Part shown: positions 53,201 through 60,721 of the stretch, piece after piece
Position numbering within the stretch: the stretch's first letter is position 1
How the letters are laid out: each line of letters opens with the position of its first letter
Assembly (NCBI GenBank): GCA_019459485.1
Contig: JAIBEZ010000051.1
Span: 1 to 64,000, forward strand
DNA: 64,000 bases
Origin: Prolixibacteraceae bacterium
GTDB taxonomy: Bacteria; Bacteroidota; Bacteroidia; Bacteroidales; Prolixibacteraceae
Reading direction: 5' to 3'
The notes under the pieces: model-generated
Database searches by the model: none
The model's input: only the letters and a program-made list of their open reading frames with translations
What the model was told of the DNA's origin: nothing
Program-made: the position numbers and the translations under genes

Positions 53201-54316
53201 ATGACAGAAATACCACGTAAATTAATCGTTCCCAAGAATATTACCGATGCGTTGCGCAATGTGAATTTCCCGGGAAGTGACAAAGATGTTGTTACACTCG
53301 ATATGGCGCAGGAAATAAGAGTAGCAGGAAAAAAAGTAACATTTTCGCTCGTTTTCCAGCGTTCGGACGACCCAAACATGGCCGCAGTTATTGCTGCCTG
53401 TGAAGAAGCAATTCTAAATTATATTGGTCCTGAAGTAGAAATAAAAGGCAACATTACTGCCAAAGCGATTCACCAGATGGAGCGCCCGATATTGCCGGGC
53501 GTAAAAAACCTGATTGCGGTGGCTTCCGGAAAAGGGGGAGTGGGTAAATCAACAGTTGCAGTAAATCTGGCCATTGCTCTGGCAAAAACCGGAGCCAAAG
53601 TCGGGTTGATTGATGCCGATATTTTCGGGCCATCGCTCCCTAAAATGTTCGGTACCGAAGATATCAAGCCTGCCGGCGTGCGGGTTGACGGAAAGGAACG
53701 GATTCAACCGATTAAAAAATTTGGGGTCAATTTTCTATCCATCGGCTTTTTTGTGGCTACCGAAGATGCAGTGGTGTGGCGTGGCCCGATTGCATAGAAC
53801 GCACTTAAGCAATTTATTACAGATGGCAACAGGGGAACTTTGGATTATTTGCTTTTTGATCTTCCTCCCGGAACAAGCGATATTCATTTGACATTGGTTC
53901 AAACAGTTCCGGTAACAGGGGCCATTATTGTCACTACGCCGCAGGATGTGGCTCTGGCCGATGTCATCAGGGGAGTAAACATGTTTAAAGGAAAAGGAGT
54001 TGACGTGCCGGTTCTCGGGTTGGTTGAAAACATGTCGTGGTTCACTCCTGAAGAACTTCCGGATAACAAATATTACATTTTTGGACAGGATGGCGGCGTA
54101 AAACTGGCTGAAAAACTTGAATTGCCTTTGCTTGGTCAGGTTCCGATTGTGCAGGGAATCCGCGAAGGTGGCGATTCAGGAAATCCGGTGGCTGACGATG
54201 AAAACTCCATTATCGGAAAGGTTTTTAAAGAAATTGCAGCCAATGTGATTCATGAAGTGGACATCCGGAATGCAAGTTTGGATCCTACCATAAAAGTGAA
54301 GGTGTCACGGAAATAA
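53201..54316 (+). pseudogene. mrp: Mrp/ApbC-family iron-sulfur carrier ATPase with internal amber codon
   Basis: P-loop protein that carries Fe-S clusters to apo-proteins. An N-terminal DUF59 domain (to about 90) precedes Walker [19 protein letters not shown] and [14 protein letters not shown]. At codon 199 (53795-53797) the frame has TAG in [19 protein letters not shown], where relatives have a Ser or Thr (WRGPMASNALKQ); the same frame then continues without error through LDYLLFDLPPGTSDIHLTLVQ-type sequence to 54316. A single TCG-to-TAG change would explain it. The C-terminal part shows FTPEELPDNKYYIFGQDGG, and lacks the CxxC. The gene is either a recent pseudogene, read through by a suppressor, or a base error in the assembly. 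Confidence 0.88.
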
Positions 54317-54341
54317 GCAACTTTCAGGCTGAAAAATACTT

Positions 54342-54384
54342 CGGAACGTCATGCAAAACCAATGCAAGGCGTTCCGTTTTTTTT
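54342..54384 (+). terminator. Rho-independent terminator after mrp
   Basis: CGGAACG (54342-54348) pairs with CGTTCCG (54370-54376), with an inner TGC/GCA match, followed by eight T. Confidence 0.85.
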
Positions 54385-54428
54385 ATATTGAAATTCCTTG
54401 TCACTCCGAAATAGTTGGATTAAATTTT

Positions 54429-54436
54429 TAATTTTG
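54429..54436 (+). promoter_or_regulatory. candidate -7 promoter element of the glucokinase gene
   Basis: TAATTTTG fits TAnnTTTG, about 63 bp before the ATG. No -33 at the proper distance. Confidence 0.4.
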
Positions 54437-54499
54437 TTCGGTTTTCAAAATAAGATGGAATTGTAATCTGTAACCAAAAAAACCTAATAAATAATTAGA

Positions 54500-55483
54500 A
54501 TGAAACGAGTAGCAATTGGTGTCGATATTGGCGGAACAAATACCGCTATCGGAATGGTTGATGATTTGGGAAATGTAATGGTGAAAGATAACATTGCAAC
54601 CCCTTCGCATGGAAATGTTGATCTTTATATTGAAGATTTATCTCTGGCAATCAATGAATTAATAAAATCTGTTAAGCTTGTTAATCCCGAAATCGAAATT
54701 CTTGGAATCGGTATTGGCGCTCCAAATGGTAACTATTACGCCGGAACGATTGAATATGCGGCCAACCTGGCTTTCAAAGGAATTGTTCCGCTTGTAAAAT
54801 TGCTGAAACTTAAATTTCCTGAACTTCAGGCAATCGCATTAACCAACGATGCCAACGCAGCTGCTATCGGCGAAATGATTTATGGTGGCGCAAAAGGAAT
54901 GAAAAACTTTGTGATGTACACCCTTGGAACCGGCGTTGGAAGCGGTATTGTAGTAAACGGCGATCTCGTTTACGGCAGTGATGGATTTGCCGGTGAATGT
55001 GGCCATACCACACTGATTCCGGGTGGAAGATTATGCGGTTGCGGTGCTCTGGGCCATTTTGAAGCCTATTGCTCAGCGCCTGGGATGAAACGTACAGCTT
55101 TTGAACTGATGGTAAAATACAATGCAACCGATAGTTTACTGGCTGACAAATCCTTCAACGAGCTTGATTCAAAAATGATTTTCGATGCCGCTGAAAGAGG
55201 CGATAAAGTAGCCAATGAAGTATTCGAACAGACAGGTAAATGGCTCGGTCAGGGTTTTGCTGACACGGCTCACCATCTTAGTCCGGAGGCCATCTTTTTA
55301 TTTGGAGGACCTACTGCAGCCGGCGACTATATTTTCAAACCAGCCAAAGAAAGCATGGAGCAGCATTTGCTGACTTCTTTTAAAAATAAGATCAAAATAT
55401 TGCCTTCGCAACTAAAACCTGGTGACGCAGCAATCGTGGGTGCAAGTGCGTTGGTTTATCAGGAACTAAAAAAAATAGAATAA
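54500..55483 (+). CDS. ROK-family glucokinase
   Basis: A 327-residue sugar kinase. ATP phosphate motif AIGVDIGGTNTAIGMVDD, sugar-binding GIGAPNGN, NDANAAAIGEMIYGG, GTGVGSGIVVNG and GECGHTTLIPGGRLCGCGALGHFEAYCSA, which is the ROK zinc motif. The third zinc cysteine (GC in GCGxxGCLE) is His here (GHFE); His can still bind zinc. Glucose is the likely substrate, but other hexoses are possible. A hairpin (GAAAGGGAAGA / TCTTCCCTTTC, 55525-55563) follows. Confidence 0.88.
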   Translation: MKRVAIGVDIGGTNTAIGMVDDLGNVMVKDNIATPSHGNVDLYIEDLSLAINELIKSVKLVNPEIEILGIGIGAPNGNYYAGTIEYAANLAFKGIVPLVKLLKLKFPELQAIALTNDANAAAIGEMIYGGAKGMKNFVMYTLGTGVGSGIVVNGDLVYGSDGFAGECGHTTLIPGGRLCGCGALGHFEAYCSAPGMKRTAFELMVKYNATDSLLADKSFNELDSKMIFDAAERGDKVANEVFEQTGKWLGQGFADTAHHLSPEAIFLFGGPTAAGDYIFKPAKESMEQHLLTSFKNKIKILPSQLKPGDAAIVGASALVYQELKKIE

Positions 55484-55524
55484 CTTGGTTGTCAGTTGAT
55501 AACAATCAGTTTTGATGTAAATTA

Positions 55525-55563
55525 GAAAGGGAAGAATGGCCATTTTTTGTCGTCTTCCCTTTC
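55525..55563 (+). terminator. probable terminator after the glucokinase gene
   Basis: An 11-bp stem GAAAGGGAAGA / TCTTCCCTTTC with a 17-nt loop. The sequence after it is only moderately T-rich, so this may be weak or need a factor. Confidence 0.55.
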
Positions 55564-55648
55564 CTTGGTTTTATTAATAATTGTTAATAGTACAGGTTGT
55601 ATGGTTCAAATTTCTTAGCTTCACCAGCGAAACAATAAAAAAAGAGGT

Positions 55649-56464
55649 TTGAAAAACATAAAAAGAAACATCTATTTCTGCTTTTTTTTACTCATTTCAT
55701 TGAGTATTTCTTCCCAAAAAGCATCTGCTTCAACTGGACTTAAAAAAGTCAAATACAATTATCTGATATCCGTTCCTGAAGATTATGACAAAGAACCTGG
55801 CAAGAAATGGCCGGTCATTTTTTATCTCCACGGACGCCATGCAAGTGGCACAAATCTTAAAAGTCTGGAACGTTACGGGCTGCCATATTACCTTTCGATC
55901 GGAAAAAAAATGGACTTCATAGTTGTTTCTCCCCAATGTCCATGGGGAAAGAATTGGTCATCCGAAGATTGGTTCAATCCGGTTTACGACGAAGTTGCTT
56001 CTAAATTGCGTGTTGACGATGCTCGTATTTACCTGATGGGCATGAGCATGGGAGGCTACGGCACGTGGTCGCTTGCCAACCGGATGCCAGACCGATTTGC
56101 TGCCATTTCGCCCATGTGCGGAGCTGCTGATGTGAAATGGGCAGACAGACTTAGCAACATTCCAACCTGGGTCTTTCACGGAACCGCCGATAATCAAATT
56201 CCTATTAGCAAATCAGAAGAAATTGTAAAAGCAATTGGAAAGAAAAATGCGAACCTTAAATATTCACGGCTTGTCAATCAGGGTCACGATATCAGCAAAC
56301 AATTCAATAATGACGAGATATATGCATGGTTCAAACAATTCTCACTCGAAAGGAAACAATTCTGGGAAGAACCTTTGCCGTTCCTGAAGATGATTGCAGC
56401 AAAAAAAGTAACAGTTTATCCTCCTGAAAGGCAAAAAAGCAACGCCGTTGCCTCGGTTCGTTAG
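55649..56464 (+). CDS. secreted alpha/beta-hydrolase (esterase/phospholipase type)
   Basis: A 271-residue protein with a signal peptide (MKNIKRNIYFCFFLLISLSI) from a TTG start; no ATG upstream keeps the signal. The catalytic triad is clear: S133 in GMSMGGYGTW, D181 in HGTADNQIP and H213 in NQGHDIS. The oxyanion HG is in IFYLHGRHASG. It belongs with the predicted-peptidase/acyl-esterase group of secreted carboxylesterases; acetylxylan or feruloyl esters are typical substrates of such relatives, but this is not shown here. Confidence 0.85.
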   Translation: MKNIKRNIYFCFFLLISLSISSQKASASTGLKKVKYNYLISVPEDYDKEPGKKWPVIFYLHGRHASGTNLKSLERYGLPYYLSIGKKMDFIVVSPQCPWGKNWSSEDWFNPVYDEVASKLRVDDARIYLMGMSMGGYGTWSLANRMPDRFAAISPMCGAADVKWADRLSNIPTWVFHGTADNQIPISKSEEIVKAIGKKNANLKYSRLVNQGHDISKQFNNDEIYAWFKQFSLERKQFWEEPLPFLKMIAAKKVTVYPPERQKSNAVASVR

Positions 56465-56499
56465 CTTCCATACCTGCCTTTACAGGCAGAAATTATTTC

Positions 56500-56581
56500 T
56501 ACCACAGATTACCCAGATAAGCACAGATTGAAAACTCATTTGATTGTTTTTAATCTAAGAAAATCGGCGTAATCTGTGGTA
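56500..56581. repeat. inverted repeat with TACCACAGATTAC arms
   Basis: Perfect 13-bp arms (56500-56512 and 56569-56581) separated by 56 nt that include a further partial copy (GCACAGATTG). It lies between the convergent esterase and NO reductase genes. CCACAGATTAC-type repeats are often dispersed in Bacteroidota; it may also pair as a terminator for both genes. Confidence 0.7.
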
Positions 56582-56606
56582 TTAACTTTTGTTTTCTTAC
56601 TGGTGA

Positions 56607-58850
56607 TTAGTCCTTTTTAAACGACCAGCCGGTTTTCAATCCAATTACAAAATATACCAAAGCAACAACGCCCGCAGCAAAAATTGTATCGCCTACTATG
56701 CGCATCCAGCGAAGTGTGGCCATCCAGGGCAATTGCAGAAAATCAGCCGAACGTGCATACCACAAACCATGTTTGACACTTGCCCATGTTTGAGCCAGAC
56801 CAATTGGTAAAACACTGATCAGCACCATGAGCAGCAAGCCAATATTAATGGCCCAAAACGAAAATTTGATGACTTTGTCGCTCCATTCATTTTTGTGGTT
56901 CATTTCACGAAGTACAAACAAAGTCAACCCGATTCCCAGCATTCCGTAAACGCCAAACAAAGCGGTATGTGCGTGTACCGGAGTGGTATTGAGTCCCTGC
57001 ATGTAATACAGTGCGATAGGCGGATTAATCACAAATCCGAAGATGCCGGCGCCCAGGAAGTTCCAGAAGGCAACCGCCAAAAAGAAATTGATCGGCCATC
57101 TGTAGGCTTCTACCCAACTGGCCGCTCTCTTAAGTTGAAGATTGCCCCAGGCTTCAAACCCGATGAGTATCAGGGGAACTACTTCCAAAGCACTGAAGCT
57201 TGACCCGAGTGCGAGTATGGAGGTTGGAGTTCCGGAGAAATACAGGTGATGAAAGGTTCCAAGAATTCCACCAAAAAGAAATACGATTGTAGAAAACAGC
57301 ACTGTCGTGGTGGCGTATTTTACCTTGATCAATTCCATGCGCACAAACAGATAAGCGATGATTACCGTGGCAAACACTTCGAAGAAACCTTCAACCCAGA
57401 GGTGAACCACCCACCAGCGCCAGTATTCGGCAATGGCAAGGTTGGTATGTTGACCCCACATCATTCCGGCCCCGTAAAAACCGGCAATGGCAATGCACGA
57501 AATCAGGAATAAAATTAATAATTGCTTGCTGTCTGAACGACCTCTCAAGGCTGGTATAATGGCACGCGTCATCAGGAACAACCACAAGAACAACCCTACC
57601 AGAAGGAAAATCTGCCAGAAACGGCCAAGATCAACATATTCGTAGCCCTGATGTCCAAACCAGAAGTTGGTTACATAACCCAGTTTCTGCATAATGGCCA
57701 TGAACTGTCCGGCCATGGACCCGCCGACAATAATCAAAAGGGAAACAAACAGGAAGTTGACTCCCCAAACCTGAAATTTAGGATCTTTTCCACCGATGGC
57801 CGGAGCAAAGAACAGTCCAGTTGCCAGCCATGAGGTTGCAATCCAGAAAATTCCCATCTGAACATGCCATGTCCGCGACAACGAATAGGGCAGGAAATCG
57901 GCCAGATTAAAGCCGTAAAAGGCTGTTCCTTCCACGCCGTAATGGACTGTTATGATTCCCATCCCTATCTGAACGAGGAACAAGAGCATCACCACATAGA
58001 AATATTTGAGGGTGGCCTTCATCGAAGGAAGTATTTTCAACCCGATCACTGGGTTTGTAGCCGGAATGGTATCAGAAATTTCCTCATGACTATTCGACAC
58101 ATAATACCATGTCAACAATCCAATCCCTGCCAGCAAAATAATCACACTGAAACCTGTCCAAAGCACCAGTGCGCTTGTTGGCCGGTTACCCACCAGCTCC
58201 TCCGCTGGCCAGTTATTGGTGTAGGTAATGTCTGAATCAACGCGGTTGGTGGTCGTTGCCCATGATGTCCAGAAGAAAAAGCTAGCCATCTTGGCCATTC
58301 TATCGGCATCCTTTACTGTATTGGCAGGCATTCCGTAAGCTTCGCGAAGCGCATGCTGGTCAGCGCCATCCATAAACAGTTCGGTATAAAATTTCTGAAC
58401 CAGGGCAATTGCTTCGGCTCTGTGGTCAGAAATGACCAAATCGCCATTGCTTACATTGTAGGTGTTTTTGCGAATCTCGCTTTGCAGTCTGGCTTTTAAT
58501 GCAGCCTGTTTCTCCAAATCCAGTTTCGCAAATTCAGTACTGTCGTCAATAAAAGCAAAGTGATTTAGCATGGCTATTGCTTCTTTGTGAAGCCAATCGG
58601 CCGACCAATCGGGTGCCTGGTAGGCTCCATGTCCCCAAATTGAGCCCAGTTCCTGTCCGCCAATTGACTGCCAAACGTTTTGCCCATCCTTGATATCCTG
58701 GGCAGTAAACAGTACTTTTCCTGAAGTTGTAACAACCCTTTCAGGAATTGGAGGCGCCTTGCGATAAATTTCGCGCCCAAAAAATAACAACACGGCAAAA
58801 GAGATGACCATCACGGCCGTAAAACCAATCCATAATTTCTTTGTATCCAT
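56607..58850 (-). CDS. norZ: quinol-dependent nitric oxide reductase (qNOR)
   Basis: A 747-residue single-subunit NO reductase that reduces NO to N2O with menaquinol/ubiquinol electrons. The N-terminal segment that replaces NorC is present (PPIPERVVTTSGKVLFTAQD, GQNVWQSIGGQELGSIWGHG), then about 14 membrane helices of the heme-copper oxidase fold. Heme and metal ligands include the histidines in SRTWHVQMGIFWIATSW, VVHLWVEGFFEVFA and GTFHHLYFSG. It probably detoxifies NO. Divergent ric and the Rrf2 regulator are on the other side of a 150-bp intergenic region with four GATAAAA boxes. Confidence 0.93.
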   Translation of the reverse strand: MDTKKLWIGFTAVMVISFAVLLFFGREIYRKAPPIPERVVTTSGKVLFTAQDIKDGQNVWQSIGGQELGSIWGHGAYQAPDWSADWLHKEAIAMLNHFAFIDDSTEFAKLDLEKQAALKARLQSEIRKNTYNVSNGDLVISDHRAEAIALVQKFYTELFMDGADQHALREAYGMPANTVKDADRMAKMASFFFWTSWATTTNRVDSDITYTNNWPAEELVGNRPTSALVLWTGFSVIILLAGIGLLTWYYVSNSHEEISDTIPATNPVIGLKILPSMKATLKYFYVVMLLFLVQIGMGIITVHYGVEGTAFYGFNLADFLPYSLSRTWHVQMGIFWIATSWLATGLFFAPAIGGKDPKFQVWGVNFLFVSLLIIVGGSMAGQFMAIMQKLGYVTNFWFGHQGYEYVDLGRFWQIFLLVGLFLWLFLMTRAIIPALRGRSDSKQLLILFLISCIAIAGFYGAGMMWGQHTNLAIAEYWRWWVVHLWVEGFFEVFATVIIAYLFVRMELIKVKYATTTVLFSTIVFLFGGILGTFHHLYFSGTPTSILALGSSFSALEVVPLILIGFEAWGNLQLKRAASWVEAYRWPINFFLAVAFWNFLGAGIFGFVINPPIALYYMQGLNTTPVHAHTALFGVYGMLGIGLTLFVLREMNHKNEWSDKVIKFSFWAINIGLLLMVLISVLPIGLAQTWASVKHGLWYARSADFLQLPWMATLRWMRIVGDTIFAAGVVALVYFVIGLKTGWSFKKD

Positions 58851-58867
58851 ACGTTTTTAGTTTAGAG

Positions 58868-58959
58868 GATAAAAATGTCTTTAATTCTTTTGCAAATGTA
58901 AAAAATCAAAGATAAAAAGCATATATTTGTGGACTATTTTATCCACCAATAGATAAAAT
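58868..58959. promoter_or_regulatory. shared norZ-ric control region with four GATAAAA boxes
   Basis: GATAAAA occurs at 58868-58874, 58911-58917 and 58952-58958 on the plus strand and at 58937-58943 on the minus strand; the last two form an inverted repeat ATTTTATC-N8-GATAAAAT (58936-58959). -7 boxes face both ways: TACATTTG for norZ on the minus strand (58893-58900) and TATATTTG for ric (58922-58929). The boxes therefore surround both promoters, as operators of a common regulator would; the Rrf2 protein at 59756 is the obvious candidate. Confidence 0.6.
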
Positions 58960-59000
58960 AATTTGTTCATACTGATTATTAACTATTTAAATCATTGATC

Positions 59001-59729
59001 ATGAATCTCAATTTACAAACACCAGTAGGCGAAATAGCCCGTTTTAATTATAAAACGGTCGAAGTATTTGAAAAATTAAGAATTGACTTTTGCTGCGGTG
59101 GAGATATTTCGCTCGAAGAAGCCTGTAAAAGACAAAAAGTAGATGCGGAAGAAGTTCTTGGATCGATTCAGAAGCTGATTGGTTCAAAACAAAATGAGGA
59201 TGACCGTATTCATTCGCTTCCACTCGATCAGTTAATCGATCACATAGTAGAAGTTCACCATTCGTATGTTTTGGAATCGATTCCTGTTTTGCAGCGGTAT
59301 TTAAATAAAATTACCGATGTACACGGAGCCAACCATCCCGAACTGCCTGTTGTTGAAGACTATTTTAATCAGGCAGCAGAGAATTTACTTCAGCATATGC
59401 AGAAAGAAGAACAGATTCTTTTTCCACTCATAAAAGAAATGATGGCGGCCAAAACAAGCGAAACTGAATTTGGCGGTTCTCATTGCGGAACGGTACTATC
59501 ACCTATTTCAGTAATGAAACAGGAGCACGAAGCTGAAGGTGACCGGTTTGAGCAGATTTCCGGAATGACTAACAACTATACAATTCCGGCAGATGCCTGC
59601 AATACTTTCGCTTATGCCTATCAGAAACTTCAGGAGTTTGAACAGGATTTGCACCGTCACATTCACCTCGAAAATAATATTCTCTTTCCTGAGGCTATCA
59701 AACTTGAAAACGAACTCATTAATGCGTAA
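59001..59729 (+). CDS. ric: iron-sulfur cluster repair di-iron protein (RIC/YtfE/ScdA)
   Basis: A 242-residue protein that repairs Fe-S clusters damaged by NO. ATG at 59001 (MNLNLQTPVGEIARFNYKTV). N-terminal DUF542 domain with C31-C32 (IDFCCGGDISLEEAC), then a hemerythrin-like di-iron bundle: IVEVHHSYVLESIP, DVHGANHPEL, HMQKEEQILFPL, MKQEHEAEGDRF and HRHIHLENNILFPEA supply the His/Glu ligands. Divergent from norZ and followed by the regulator gene 26 bp downstream; together they form a NO-defence unit. Confidence 0.95.
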   Translation: MNLNLQTPVGEIARFNYKTVEVFEKLRIDFCCGGDISLEEACKRQKVDAEEVLGSIQKLIGSKQNEDDRIHSLPLDQLIDHIVEVHHSYVLESIPVLQRYLNKITDVHGANHPELPVVEDYFNQAAENLLQHMQKEEQILFPLIKEMMAAKTSETEFGGSHCGTVLSPISVMKQEHEAEGDRFEQISGMTNNYTIPADACNTFAYAYQKLQEFEQDLHRHIHLENNILFPEAIKLENELINA

Positions 59730-59755
59730 TTTTGGCAAAAACCTGAAAATCTTCT

Positions 59756-60217
59756 ATGCTCTCGAAAGCAGCTGAATATGCAATACGATCCATGGTTTAT
59801 ATATGGATGATGAATCAGAAAGGAACGCGTCCGGGTTACCGTACCATTGCCATTGAAGTGGGCTCTCCGGAGCATTTTACGGCAAAAGTACTGCAAACCA
59901 TGACGCGTTTCAACTTGGTTCGCGCCGGAAAAGGACGAGGCGGGGGGTTTTATTTTGAAAATCCGGAAGAAGAGCTTCCGGTGTTCGAAATTATAAAGGC
60001 GATCGATGGCAATAAATTTTTTAGCAGTTGTGCCTTTGGTTTTGGAAACTGCAACTGCGCAAATCCTTGCCCGATGCACGATGAATTTATGATTATCCGC
60101 AATAATTATACTGAAATGGTTCAAAAGGTGACCGTTCAGTCGATGGCTGAAAAGATCATAAATGGAACTGCGACTTTGAATCAAAAACTGAATGCCGTTG
60201 GTGAGAATATCGTTTAA
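59756..60217 (+). CDS. Rrf2-family NO-responsive regulator (NsrR-like)
   Basis: A 153-residue winged-helix regulator. Start MLSKAAEYAIRSMVYIWMMN; wing GKGRGGGFYF; cysteines C92, C99, C101 and C105 in SCAFGFGNCNCANPC have the spacing of the NsrR 4Fe-4S ligands, with an extra cysteine at 101. NsrR represses NO-defence genes and loses its grip when NO attacks the cluster; the position after ric and near norZ supports that function here. The GATAAAA boxes in the ric-norZ gap are its possible operators. Confidence 0.88.
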   Translation: MLSKAAEYAIRSMVYIWMMNQKGTRPGYRTIAIEVGSPEHFTAKVLQTMTRFNLVRAGKGRGGGFYFENPEEELPVFEIIKAIDGNKFFSSCAFGFGNCNCANPCPMHDEFMIIRNNYTEMVQKVTVQSMAEKIINGTATLNQKLNAVGENIV

Positions 60218-60226
60218 TAATCTATC

Positions 60227-60499
60227 ATGCAGCGAATTGGAAAATTCATATTAAAAATACTTGCCTGGTTGCTCATGCTTCCTATCTATTTTTACAAGTT
60301 CGCTATCTCGCCGTTTACTCCGGCATCGTGCAGACATGAACCTACCTGTTCGCAATACGCCATCGATGCGATTAAAATACATGGGCCATTCAAAGGTTTT
60401 TGGCTGGGCGCAAGGCGAATTTCGAAATGCCACCCATGGGGAACACACGGATATGATCCGGTTCCGCCGAAGAAGGAGAAGAGTGGCCAGTCGCAGTAA
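60227..60499 (+). CDS. yidD: membrane protein insertion efficiency factor YidD
   Basis: A 90-residue protein with the family motif [18 protein letters not shown] preceded by an amphipathic membrane-binding N-terminus ([20 protein letters not shown]), then [24 protein letters not shown]. YidD assists YidC in membrane protein insertion; its usual neighbours rnpA and yidC are absent here. It starts 9 bp after the regulator stop codon. Confidence 0.93.
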   Translation: MQRIGKFILKILAWLLMLPIYFYKFAISPFTPASCRHEPTCSQYAIDAIKIHGPFKGFWLGARRISKCHPWGTHGYDPVPPKKEKSGQSQ

Positions 60500-60565
60500 A
60501 GAGTAGTGTTCAGTCCCAGTTGCCAGTTCTCAGAAAGGAAGGGATAGCGTGGTCAGTCGCAGTAA
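60483..60565 (+). repeat. 17-bp direct repeat after yidD
   Basis: GTGGCCAGTCGCAGTAA (60483-60499, spanning the yidD stop) recurs as GTGGTCAGTCGCAGTAA (60549-60565), one mismatch, 66 bp away. It could be a target-site or slippage duplication near the junction to the transposase-like gene. Confidence 0.6.
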
Positions 60566-60721
60566 GTAGTTACAGGCAAGCGTAAAAGACATTCTGCAGC
60601 GTCACGATATTGACAAAAGAATAAATGTTTTTGAACCAACTATAAAGTGGAATAATCCGACACAGAAACTATTCTGAATGTTTTTATAAGTAATTTCGAT
60701 AATGTTTCAAAGTGATTTATC

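Noticed and set aside
53795-53797. Amber codon in mrp as pyrrolysine or selenocysteine-like recoding
   Set aside because: TAG recoding to pyrrolysine is not known for this family or phylum and no other gene in the window contains an in-frame TAG with conserved sequence after it.
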